64,000 bases of DNA from Iris pallida (taxonomy: Eukaryota > Streptophyta > Magnoliopsida > Asparagales > Iridaceae), in the NCBI GenBank assembly GCA_029216955.1, contig JANAVB010005597.1:47231568-47295567 (forward strand), written 5' to 3'. Positions 21,656-33,962 of the stretch are shown here, piece by piece. Every line of letters begins with the position of its first letter. Positions within the stretch are counted from its first letter, which is position 1. The notes under the pieces were generated by a model that was given only the letters and a program-made list of their open reading frames with translations, searched no databases and was not told the DNA's origin. The position numbers were made by a program, and so were the translations under genes.

Positions 21656-23693
21656 TGTCACGCTCTGGTCCCGGAGGACAGATCGTTTTTGCTAAGGTGT
21701 TATCCCGCGTGAGGCGCTAGGTTGTGCTCACGTAATGCCAGGTTCTGAAACAGTCGATGGAAGGCTAAGCCAAAGAGTCGGACAGAGTGTCCCCGTTTGC
21801 AGCGAAAAGTAAATGAACACAAGTAGGCACAAAATCAAGTTCTTTATTAATATTCAAGGAGTATTACAAGCGGCGCTAGGCCGAGATTACAAATCGCTCA
21901 AGCTCTCTCTCGCGGAACATAAAAGGCATACCAAGCGACTTATAATATGGGATGATACATGGAAATGTTCCAACAAATTATGTCATGATATGGTACTTCA
22001 GCTCTTTTGCGACATTCCAAGGCTTCAGAGTTAGCTCCACGCCTTAGCACGCATACGGAAAGACTCCGCACCAGACGAGGTTCTACTGCCCCCTGCAGGC
22101 AGACTATGTGGTTATCAGTACATTGTTATGCACTGGTGGAGAGGCTAACTCGTCCAACTCGCTATCATTACCAAACACATTCGATTTAATTTCGTGCACC
22201 ATCTATCAGTTGTTGTCTTTCTAATCTTGCCTTAGATCAGTTTCAGGACATATAATATAAAGCCTATCCCGTGTTACCGATATCAAGTGTAGCATATGAA
22301 TAGCATTCGCAACTTACCATACGATCTTTCATGTCCAAGGTAAACCAAATTAGCCAACATATTATATAAAAGTATTCGACGGAATTGCATAAACATTTAC
22401 GAGCGTCATGGACGTGTTTTAATCACAGTTAAACAAAGTACTCATGTTTTGTCGAGATATTTTATTCTCAAGTTTGGTTCAGACAAGTTTCATACAGTTA
22501 CTCTGTTGTTCAGATTTTTCAGATTACTTGTTTCAATGCAATGTCTCGTACGTGGATTGCCGCAATCGAGCCAACTTAATCAATATGCACCGGTCGCCGG
22601 CACCACAAGCTATTTGGACTATTCAATTTGGTATCGTGGTTCCCTATCAACCGATGATGGCATGTACACCCTGATAGGCCATGCAATATCCTACTTACGC
22701 CTCTTGGGTGCCCGAGCCTGCACCCAAGCCGTCCGTAAGTCATGATTCCAACTAGGCCGACACGATATCTCTGATCGTTCCTTGGATCATTATTCACTTT
22801 TTTTCCTTATGCACGAGTTGTCTGCGACCATTTCGTATTGTCTTGTCATTTTTAACTTAGCGGGCTGTCTTTGTGCCATAGGCTATCTTTGAGCCATAGT
22901 CGATTACCGACTAGGTTGGCAACAGAATCCGTGCAGCGCGGGTAGCGAGTCCTGTTGTACGTCTCCGTCATACCTGTCGCTAATCATTCTTGTCTTCTTT
23001 TATGTCTTTTTTTCTTTCATTCATTCACTTATTCGATTGTTCATTCATACATTCATTCACTTATTCATTCGTTCATTCATTATGCAGCACCCTATATGGG
23101 AACCGCCTTGGCGACCCAACGGTTCCGAAGCCTTTTGATGTTTCTATTACTCTGCTCGGAACGACTATTTGATAGTCTTTCTGCCTCATTTCAGTAAACC
23201 ATTTATTGTTTAGTGCTTCAAGTTGTAGTAAGTTCTAAGTGACAAGCAATTCATGCATTTACTGAGCACGTAAGGAGATCTAACCGATCGTAAGTCGTGC
23301 CTTGGCATGAGCGTGGAGTGCGGTGCGAGGGTTCAAGTAATATTCCAAGTTCATTTTCATGTTCTATGCAAGTATACAAAATAGGATTATTCCCTTAGCT
23401 ATGTGCGTTCAGTTCTTTTATTAGCATGCAGGAGTTATCGCCTAGCGATCTAGCAGTATTGTTCAAGTTATTATGTGTCTACGCTAAGCAAAGACAGGTT
23501 TATTGGAGCCACCCACCTTAGCGATGATCGCATCGGCCGAGCGAGACTCCGAGCGTGCCATTGAAAGTCTAAGTCTGGATTCTTCTGAAGGGCCAAGTCC
23601 ATTGCCTTTGCCTTAAGCGAGTCATTTTGTCGAACAAGACGGGGTTCGAGTCGTTGCACTTGTGTCGTCTGAGTCGACATTCCACTAGGGCGG
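21656..23693 (-). repeat. ~2.0-kb LTR-like repeat unit, copy 1
   Basis: The unit starts TGTCACGCTCTGGTCCC, like the reverse complement of a gypsy LTR end. A related head recurs at 23694 and the later part recurs at 33963-36140. Shared words include GATTATTCCCTTAGCTATGT (about 23386 and 35919) and TTGTCTTTCTA. No protein is encoded. A TTCA-rich microsatellite lies at about 23010-23085. It is probably an old minus-oriented LTR family. Confidence 0.5.
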
Positions 23694-24058
23694 TGTCACG
23701 TCCCGCTCCCATAGGAGTGATCGTCCTCGCTAAGGCGTGATGCCGCATGAGCCTAGATTGCGCTCGTACAATGCAGTTTCATAACGGCCGATTACATCGA
23801 CAGCGACGGGGTCGTCGCACAGAAGTTCCAAGCAGAAACATTGAACATGCAGCAAAAATTTAAAGGCAAAACACAAGTTATTCAAAAAAACTCTTTCATT
23901 GATATTGAACAATGATATTACAATGGGCGCAAGGCCTTAATTACAAGTCTCTCGTGCTCAATTTTCTCTCATTTTACAAGTCACTCTGCTATCTCTCATC
24001 TCTCGATTACAATGCTTGAGCCAGCGGAAGCTTCGGAAGGCAACGTCTATACATTATA
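23694..24058 (-). repeat. LTR-like repeat unit, copy 2 (head only)
   Basis: It begins TGTCACGTCCCGCTCCC and follows copy 1 head-to-tail. Similarity to copy 1 (GATATTACAATGGGCGC versus GTATTACAAGCGGCGC, and neighbouring words) fades at about 24058, where inserted LTR-like DNA may begin. Confidence 0.4.
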
Positions 24059-27000
24059 TGTGGTGGCCCATGCAGGTCAGTCTTCGCAAATCATGCGAAC
24101 TCGTAATAGTACTTTAGTTAGCTGTACTATTGCGAGCCTGCAACTAGAAAATGCTCATTCATGAATTAGAGATTAATTTAATTTAAGTGAATGACTAGGA
24201 CTAGGAGCCCCTTATACAAATTTACCGATGGGTAGTCTAGGCCATGCAATTTAGGATGAGGGTTATTAATTTTGATACCTTGTCAGATCCCCATAGTTAC
24301 ACTATTACCTCTTGATAGGACGATATGATCCAATGTGGATAGATTATTCACTTGGTGAGGCAGAGTTTCCTAGAGTAATGATCTAACCTTGATTAATTGT
24401 TCAATTCATTCTCTTTGCCTCTTAGATATCATCCCCATATCCTAGCTGAATTATCTATATAATTGCTAGTTGCCCTAAGAATCATTATTTTATAAAGTTC
24501 TGATTTTGTTATCCATATACGGACCTCGAGTTAATTTCGATTCAAGTTTGTCCCTCAGAGGCTTGAATACACATGAAAGAGTTAGAATGTATGTATTTCT
24601 TTTGTCCTCAGTTATTTCCCCCTGTTCAATCTTTTATTTTAAGTATAGTGACTGATAGGACAAATGCTTACACTTTATTTCATAGGCAACTTGTTTGAAT
24701 CTCTAGGAGCTCATGGATTTATTTTTCCAGATGTAGTTAAAAGAATGTTAATTAACTCATAATGGCAGGACAGCAGCGCACTGTCGCCATTTATTTGAAT
24801 TATGGAGACCTTGGATTCACTGTAGCCAGCAGCGCACTGGCAAGACACGACCGCTAGAGTTGGAATTAGTCTAAGAAAATATAGGTTATAGAATATTGCT
24901 AAACCTTTGGCTAGTGGTCCTCTTTTGGTTGTAGATTCCCTGGTGTCGAGATAAGGTAGAGTATCTGATAGCATATCACATCTGAATCACAGAACCAAGA
25001 GTTTACCATCGCCCGAGTATACGGACGAGGCATAATCCTCGGTGAAATGATTTCAGACGTGATTACAAGTTTAGGGTACTATAGAGGATAGGACCGTGCC
25101 ATGTATTTTCCATAAGATACAAAGCCAATGTTAGTGGAAGTTTGTAGTTGGGTAACACGTCCCCCGATCTAGCATTCCGTGGTCCTTGTGACCTATTGAC
25201 GAGGAAATTGATTGACGCTAATAGGTTACCTAGAAGGTAGAATTTAAGGGGTTCATAACCCACTAGTCGACCAAGACCTTATAGATAAGAAGATAGTTGT
25301 CACCCTCATTTCCCATATTTTCCCGTATTTCGTATTTATACTCGTATCTGGATTTTGGCATGTATTTTTATTTTTTTATTTTTCTCATGCTTGTAGAATT
25401 TCGGTATTTCTCGTATTTGGATTTTTTTTTTGCTTGGCTCGGTTTTATTGGGATGGTTTGGTTTGGTTCGGTTTTGCGTTGGAACACCCTAGCCCTATGC
25501 TACACCCTCATCCCCACCACAACTCCCCTCTTTATATCCCCACCTACCACTATCTCTCCTCATAAACACCATTAATTTCCTTCTTCTTCTTCTTCTCCTT
25601 CCTCCACAACTCTCCTAACCCTAGGCAAGTGCATCTTGCCACTACATGAGGACCCTCTTTTCCTTGTCCATTTGCTAGTTTAGGACATGGAGACAAATAT
25701 TAGAACTTGAGTTTTTGTGATTTGGAGCCCCATTATCATAGATCTAAGCTTTTTCTATTTTTGGATTTTGCATGGTTTGAGCTATTTATGTTGGTTTTCT
25801 ATGAGTTTTGATGTTTCCATGTGGAAGAGCTTTCAGTTTCACTCCAGTTGGAGCCTTAGAAATCCGGGTTTGGAGTTCGGATGGCCAAGTTATGAACTTG
25901 TGAAGCTTTGGGTTCTTCCTTGGTGTTCTTGCTGTTTGGAGAAGATAGTGAGCAGTGTGCAGAGCTGTTTAGCTACGCACACTGAGCTACGCACGCTCTT
26001 TAGCGCTGCGTACGCAGGCTTGAGTACGCTTCCTGTTGGAAGCGTGCCTCCTTGAGCGTGCGTGACTTTCACGCAGCTGCTCCCTTGAGCGTGCGTGACT
26101 TTCACACACTGCTCCCTTGAGCGTGCGTGACTTTCACACACTGCTCCCTGTAGCGTGCGTGACTTTCACACACTGCTCCCCTGTAGCATGCGTGACTTTC
26201 ATATACTGCTCCCTGTAGCATGCGTGACTTTCACATACTGCTCCCTGTAGCGTGCGTGACTTTCACACACTGCTCCCCTGTAGCATGCGTGACTTTCACA
26301 CACTACGCCCCTTGAGCGTGCGTGACTTTTCACATACGCTGCCCCTTGAGCGTGCGTGACTTTTCACATACGCTGCCCCTTGAGCGTGCGTGACTTTCAC
26401 ATACGCTGCCCTCCTGCGTGCGTGTTATATTGCGTATGCATTCCCCCTGCGTGCGTGCTTTTGTGCGTACGCATCCCCTGACCCGTATTTTGATATTTTA
26501 TTAGATATTTCATGCCCATTTTATATCCTTACGCCTTTTGTCATGAACTTGATTTTACTTAAAATGTTTGGAATGACTATTGTACATGGCATGATATGAC
26601 AAGGAACTAGCATAACACGACAGTGACCCATGGTGGTGTACTCCTGACATGACCAACCTGACATGATAGTGGCCCGTCGTGGCGCACTCCTGACAAGTAC
26701 CCTGACATGATTTATCTTGATAATTTAACTTGACCTGCCTTGACACTGTGGGTGGTTCTTCTTGCTTGCTTGTTAAATCTACTTGTCCAGTCTTGTATCA
26801 TGTCTAGGATGGAACTCCTGAGTACCACGGTCAGGAGTACCTACTAAAATGGATTAAGGTTAATAACTAGAATAACACAGTAGTCATGAAGAGATGACAC
26901 AGCTACAGGCAATCCCGTTACCTGGGCGCTCTTGGGATTTGTAGCCTGCCGTCGAGTAGGACACATTTCCAGCGCACCGTCGAGTGTTGCACCCTCTAAG

Positions 27001-28047
27001 TCACCTAAGGGTACATTTGTCTCCCGGGCGATGTACCCACCTGAATTCAACCCTAATCTTTCGTCCTGGGTAGCCTGGATGGTCTGCAGGGCTTGTGGCT
27101 GTGGAACAATCTCACTGCATCTTGTTAGTAATTAGGCCTGTGATAACCCTAGTTAGTTAAAGTAGTAAGCCGTAGGATCTGCTTGGCCGTGATTGATTGA
27201 ATGAGGTATAACCAGTCTAGTCATGTCTTGATCCTATGCCAGATTGTTTCCTGTCTTGATTGCTTACATTATTATCTTGCCGATAAATGGTGGAAAACCA
27301 AGCTCTGTTCAGATGAAGGGTTACAACCCCGGTCCTTGTTTGGTTTACGGGTTGTAACCTGGCTATCGGAATAGTTCCATGGTTATCTCGTCGTATATCA
27401 TCCTGACATGTTTTCATAATTCTAGTTTTAATATTATATCTTCTTGTGTTAATGCTGGCTTTTGTTCTTATTTCGTGGCCCCCTTGTGGCACTTGCTCTT
27501 TCTGGGGTTGACCCAGCTGGTTTTGTGTGGCCAGATTTTGGAGCAGCTCCCGAGGATCTACCAAGCTTCCAGCCCAATGGTGACAACTAGACGGAACCCG
27601 GGCCAAGAGTGGGTTTTCTTTTTTGTTTTGCCCACTTTATTGTAAAATTATTCTTTTGAGGCGTTTAGCCGCCGAGCACCTGTTAGCTCGCTGCACTTTT
27701 ACTTACTGTCTGCCTACGGGCTGTAAACATGATTAACAAATCCTAGGGTTGATCATGTATGACTTAAACTCTTGCTAGTCCTAACATTTTGTACGACTAG
27801 CTTCATGATCAGCTGATATGTAATATTTGGGACGCCTTTTATTGTATATTTAATGATCATACATCTTGTAATTATACTATTTGCTTGAGATTGAGACAAT
27901 AGGCTTGACCTTAAGAGACTGTTGGCTTGTAGTAAACCCTCATATCTAGACAGCCGTGACCGTATAGTTGAGATGTATTCTATTTCAATATACGTAGCTG
28001 GCTATGTCTGCCCCCACTCTCCAGTATTCTGGTTCTGGGGGCGTGAC
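24059..28047 (+). repeat. Gypsy LTR-like block ending GGGGGCGTGACA
   Basis: No gag or pol is visible. The right end GGGGGCGTGACA (to 28047) looks like the 3' end of a Tekay/Del-type LTR. A TATA-like CTTTATATCC near 25530, followed by a pyrimidine-rich stretch and CTAACCCTAGG, looks like an LTR promoter and leader. A 32-bp minisatellite lies at 26051-26470. The left limit is a guess from loss of similarity to the neighbouring repeat. Confidence 0.35.
26051..26470. repeat. ~32-bp minisatellite, about 12 copies
   Basis: Head-to-tail units with the core GCGTGCGTGACTTTCACA followed by CACTGCTCCC. Late copies drift to ACGCTGCCCC. It lies inside LTR-like DNA downstream of a putative LTR promoter. 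Confidence 0.85.
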
Positions 28048-30827
28048 AATAGTAGGAAGACTGTATGAACAAGAACACCGAGTAAGGTTTGATTCTCTCA
28101 AAACCCGAATTACTTGTGCTTTCTTTCAAAAATCTTGTATACTTGTATTTTGACTATCTTAACCAATACTGCTATTACAGCCTAGTTTTGCAAGCTCACT
28201 CTGTTCTCGAGCTTGATTCAAGACATGTGTTTAGTAGGGACGCCTGCTAACATATTGTCTAATCAGAATCATTGTATTACGGTCTGATCAACCATGATAC
28301 ATTTGGTTCGCTTTTCTTCTAATTACCCTACGTGGATTGAGATATAAATACCTCTAGGATCTCATCCGCGACTGCTTGACAATTCCTCTCGAATTATACG
28401 TTCGTCTTTGAATCACGTGAATGTATTCAGTAACATCTTTCTTGAACTCTTTCTTGTTTTTGTCTTTCACTGATTTGGAAGGACAGAAGCTCGTAATTGG
28501 GAGAGGAATACCGCATATTCCCAGGGCTATTGTAGTTGTATACACAAGGGTAGTTATCGTCAGCCAGCCATGTGATTGAGTTACTCGTTCTCCTCTCGAC
28601 CCTAAACTGTTATTGGGACTTTCAAACCATCTGAATTTGAGAATGATTAGGTTTTACCCTTAGTTGTAATGCCAGCCCAGGAGACTATATATTCTCAAGA
28701 AACAATTCATTGTGTCTCTAAATGTTTTCTTGAATATTGCCTTTACTTTCAACCCTTATGCCTTAACTCGACCGTCTCTCGACCAAAGCCCACAGTTTAG
28801 ACATGAGATGAGTAGACAGGGCTAAGGACAATAATTTACCGTGACTATGGTAGGCACTCATCCCGAGATTGATCTCCAACAAGTATTACCCTAGTCACGT
28901 AAATTTTTATTAAAGCCTAACTAGTATTGGAACACCATAGTCACTAGCTTACCAATACCATAACTTACATACCTGTCATATTATGATCCACCAGTTGACA
29001 ACAGCAATACACGATCACTACAACTCTTGTGATGATAGTCTGGCAGGTTGACACAAATAGAAATTCACGACTTAGTTGTTAGAAATCTTTTCTTATGATG
29101 TGCCTTAGAGAATGGTTACCCCGTCGATAACTTTTGTATGCTATGGATGTGTACGTTCCTCTATTTCTTTGATCCTGTGTCATGGTACACACTCATTTTC
29201 TATTTATGGAGGAACGATCCTTGACTTGACTTACATCTACCGTATCCCGTATGTTGTGCCTTATGCTTATTAACAAGAGTCGAGGTACAATATCTGGACT
29301 TTTTAAAATCCTTCTAACCTCATTATTCCAAAAACCAACGCTTAGCTTCTAAGGTGGGTAGACTGTAAGCCTTCTAAATTCAGGATATACCAGGATTACC
29401 GAGTGATTAGAATAATTTTCATTAGGATGATTAGTAGTGCCCTTGGAATCCCACTTTCCATTTAGATTATTTTGTGCCCCGACCGTGTCATTAATACTCG
29501 GAGCACGAGACCAACTGTTATCTTCCAACAAATTTCATATGCAAGATCTAGACGAGTCCACCTTCAACTAGGTATATCATGTCCCACTCAAACCCGTTCC
29601 CTTGTACTCTATTTTTGTGCTACGACTTTCGGGTTAAATGACTAGCTACAACCCTCACCATAGTACCGGTATACTTACGACTTCCATTAGAGACTCAACC
29701 TTGACTCAATTCATTCGACCCAATATATGGTTGTGACCTACCCGAAGTCCATTACGCACATGCCACTAGTGTGCCACTCAATTGAGGCCTTATGTGCTAC
29801 TTAAACACAAAAGTTACTGAAGGTGCATTTGCGATTGTGGACCTAGCTAACCAACCCGTTTAGCAACTAACTCAACCACTTGGAAGGAACCCTATTCTAG
29901 GTTACCCTAACCTAGTAGAAATAGGCTTATCTTGGGATCTTATCCAGTCCATATAGAGACTGAAATTCGAGGTTCGTCCAACCGACGACTGATGTCCAAT
30001 TGGGAACCCATTAAGACCCAGTAATACCCATTCATACATACCACCATAGTTGGACTATAAAACCGAACCTTCCGGAATAGGTCCCTATACCCTTTATGTT
30101 GTCTCCCTTCTTAGAATGTGAAGTCGTTCGTAACCCTTATTCCATCTACCTGGAAGTTGCGATACGATCTTGCATTGCATTTATAACCCGTGTTCGTGTG
30201 TTTAAATAACCACGGAAAGGATCACAATATTGATTTCTCAAATTTTGTTCTATTATGGCACCTGTTCAGAATTTTGAGAACGAAACTTCTGTATTGCATG
30301 GATCGCAGGCCACTCTATCTAACGAGGGGCTCTTCGACGTAGATAGTGACTGAACTAGAGTAGCCATTCTAGCAAATAAGTCAAGGATTCATAGACCTTC
30401 TTTCTAGCTGCATCATTAGATACTCTCTACCGCTCTTGAAACTTCCTAATTACCCTCGGTTATTCTTCCTTATTTTCCCGTCCTTCTTATTTCAGAGCGA
30501 CGAGGGATCATGCTTATTAGAGTTTACTAATATTTCTTAACTACTTGTGTAAGTTGTAGCAGGTTAGATTTTTGGGTTGCTTGATAGATAGGAGAGGATT
30601 ACAGATGCTCTATACCGTAGATATCTATTTTAGCAAGTAGATTGGATGGTTATAAAGTTTTTGTGACATGAGATTTGAGGGAATAGGGTGACCAAAGGTG
30701 GGTAGAAGTCCTCAGAGTTCTGTAGTTACAAAATGAATAGGAGGACATAAACCGTCTTGAGGAATTAAAAATTTGAGAAGATTAAGGAAAGGGGTAGACT
30801 TCCTTTTTAAGGAATAGTAATGAATTA
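28048..30827. other. Decayed retroelement interior or unique DNA, no protein
   Basis: It lies between an LTR-like end (28047) and a Tekay-type 3' signature (30828). No reverse transcriptase, integrase or gag motif can be read in any frame and all ORFs are short. A TTTTGAGAACGAAACTTCT word near 30266 resembles the usual Tekay/Del pol end but stands alone. No primer binding site follows 28047. Confidence 0.4.
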
Positions 30828-30866
30828 GAATTTCGAGGACGAAATTATTTTTAAGGTGGGTAGATT
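30828..30866 (+). other. Tekay/Del-type pol terminus and polypurine tract
   Basis: GAATTTCGAGGACGAAATT (30828-30846) is the conserved nucleotide signature at the end of pol in plant Tekay/Del chromoviruses. The purine-rich AAGGTGGGTAGAT follows and abuts the LTR start TGTAGCCCC at 30867. Confidence 0.7.
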
Positions 30867-33800
30867 TGTAGCCCCTCTTCCCAGAATTTTGAATTTTTTT
30901 TTATTTATTTGAATTAAATGGTGATTTTTAATATTTTGCAAATAATTATTTAGTTAATTATTACGGTAGAGGATTTTAACCATAGTAGAGTTTTGGAGTA
31001 CAAGGCGACTAGGAATCGTGGCACGGATAGTGAAATGGCGTGCTTTGACTAGTGTGTTAGCCCTGATAGGGAAGGCCGAGCCATAGTGAGGTCCTAACTA
31101 GGAAAACCAAGCCAAGTTGCGACTTAACCCTTACCGAAGGATTATTTATTTATTATTTATATATTGAGTTTTAGGGAAACCGGTTGTACCATGTTAGCCC
31201 GGACTGGACTCGAACTGAGCCCAAGCACATGTAGGTCATGCAGCACGTCCAACGACATTCGTGTTGAAGGAAATTGGGTATGAGGGTGTTATATTTTGTT
31301 TTAATAATTTAATAAATAATTTCCAAATATTCGTAATTGAATACCATAAATATTCTTATTAATCGATATTCAATATTATTGGTAAAAAAATAGGTTATTG
31401 TACTTTTGGGGATTATTAGACTACATATAATGGTATATAAACACCATGATTGTTTTAGTGAATTTCGTTATTATTGTATTATTATTATTATTATTATTAA
31501 TTTATTATCAAGGATATTATTATTATATAATACTATTATTGTTATTATTGGGATATTATATTTTGTCAAATAATCGTTATAGATACATATATATTCCTAA
31601 TTATATTTATAGGCCCTACATTAGAATAGAAAATATTGAGGATTAGTTAGATTTTATAGAGATTACCATATATAAGTATATAAAGGAAAATATGTATATA
31701 TATAGATTTATTAATAAAAGCAAAAAAGAAAGCTGTGGCAAACCCGGGCACTTGAACCCGAGCTCCCACGAGCTGTGTTCCCGTTTGGCCAAACAAAGCA
31801 GCAGCTTGGGCTCAAACCCGAGCCCAAGCACAACATTGCCGAGCGGCAACCCGATTTCCCCCGCGGCTAAATATAGGAGAGATCGAGGGATTTTCGAGAA
31901 AACCCTAGGCGAACTCTCCCCCCTCCATCTTGGACGACCGAGCGCCACCCTGGGCGCCGCCGCGCGCGGCCATGGGCGCGCGGAGGCGACATCGCACGCG
32001 GGGGAAACAGAGCCAGGACAGCAGCGGCAAGGGTGGAGAGCACAACTTCGTCGAGACGTTCGTCGGACACGGTGGACCATTCTTCGAACCGTTTGATCTG
32101 GTATGAAGCCAACCTAACCCTCTCGACTCTCCAGTAGTTTGTTTTCGGAATAGTCGACTGGTCGATTTAGAAGATCGACCAAAACTTTAGCGAAAAAAAT
32201 GTTTCGAAAAACAGTTTTTAGGAACCCCAAATACCCATGTTCGTACCCAGTTTCCAGGAAACCTGTTCAATATTTTTGCAATCTAATTAAACACACTTGA
32301 AGACAACAAGTAGGGCTTTAAGACCCTTCTGGTAGTTTAATTTATCGTTTGTTATAGGAAAAGAAATTTGATTGTAAAGTTCACGAAAAATCTGTTTTCA
32401 AAATATTGAAATTGTTCCACACGACGTGCGTCACGCCAATTCGGACGACGTGGTCGCGCACCGTAAGCATCAAAAGCTGCGTAACGGTTTCGCGGTCGTG
32501 TGGGCTTTGACGGAATTCAAATTGGTCGCGTGTGCGCGACGAATTCGACGCGTATCCGTCGGAATCGTCCCGTATCCGTCCAATACAAATTCAATCATAA
32601 CTTCGTGCACGCTCATCAGATCGAGACGAAACTTGCGCCAACAGGACCATATCGTTTTTCTGGTCCTGCATGCCAAGTTTGGTCCAATTCTGAGACAGTT
32701 GAATTCGACGTCGTTTTGTGGGCCCCACGGTCCCGCTCAACGGGCGATTTTGTGCACGGCCGCCAGAATCCAACTCTGGACATACGGTTGGGTTCGTATC
32801 GGAAAACTGGATCCGTAGACATATAGTTAGATGACTTTAGAGACAGTTGACTCTGTCACACTTTTCGGTGCAAAGCGGATCCAACGGCAGACATCGTTTT
32901 TTGTCCGAAATTACCGTTTTGTCCCTGTGTCCAGAATTGGACTTAAGGACAGACAATCCTAGATAATTGGACTATTCTGAGATCATTGGTATTGTTTATT
33001 TCAGCTTCCGGGGACTGTTGTACGGGTTTTGACTATTGTGGTATATTGAGTGATTTGGATCATCGGTTTCACCAGCACAGGACCACAGGCGAGTACAGTT
33101 TATTGTCTGCATTTTGATATTGATTTTCACTATATTTCATTGATTGGTCATTGGTTATGTGATTATTTTCTATTATAAATTGTTGAGTCGGGAATGAGAA
33201 GTACCAAGGATGTGTGATCCGACCGTAGACCTCGTTTACTTTCATGTTGTAGATCCCGTAGACATTGTTACTTTTATGCAGTAGATCTCGTAGACATTGT
33301 TACTTTTATGCAGTAGATCTCGTAGACATTGTTACTTTTATGCAGTAGATCTCGTAGACCTCGTTTACTTTAAGCAGTAGATCTCGTAGACCTCGTTTAC
33401 TTTATGCAGTAGATCTCGTAGACATTGTTTAAATTCTGCAAGTAGATCTCGTAGACCGTGCGGTGTAGTGTCCCAGACTGATCACATATCAAAGGTACTT
33501 CTAACGGTGGAAAGTATATTGGTCTATTTATTACTATTGATTTTTCTTACGGCTTTACTGTTATTTTCAAAACTCATGATTGATGCCTAACCTTTGTCTT
33601 ATAGTCATTTTTTTTATTTGAAATTGCATTCAGTGAATTGTGCTCGTTTCATTCCTGACTGAAAACCATATTTTTCAGGTTAGCCATGGATTTACTTAGC
33701 ATGAGAGATACGGGTATACTTGCAGCCAGAGGCCTAGAGACTAGCTAGTTAGTTGAGTGGTAGTCATTCTATATTTGTACAAGTTTATGTTTCTACAAAA

Positions 33801-33962
33801 GTAAAACTTGTGATCCTTGTAAATTAAATTAATTTTGTGAATGATTATTATTTGTGATTTGATCTTCATGGCCGTGACAGCGTTCTACCGCTGACACTGC
33901 GGCGTAGGCTGGCTTGGACACGTCTCGTATCTGTTTAAAAAAAAACGGATGCGGGTCGTGAC
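30867..33962 (+). repeat. Long 3' LTR of a Tekay/Del-type gypsy element
   Basis: About 3.1 kb from TGTAGCCCC to GGGTCGTGACA, both typical of this lineage. Inside are a TAAATATAGG box near 31867, a leader with AAACCCTAGG, a GC-rich section (31900-32110), conserved-looking CGACG-rich sequence (32400-32830) and a 32-bp minisatellite (33226-33460). No matching 5' LTR was recognised. ORFs inside are not protein genes. Confidence 0.6.
33226..33460. repeat. 32-bp minisatellite in the Tekay-type LTR, about 7 copies
   Basis: Units begin GTAGATCTCGTAGAC followed by ATTGTTACTTTTATGCA. Three adjacent copies are identical; outer copies carry CTCGTTTACTTTA variants. Confidence 0.9.

Noticed and set aside
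32426..32826. 108-130 codon ORFs on both strands
   Set aside because: Inside a Tekay-type LTR, with no motif and overlapping frames on both strands.
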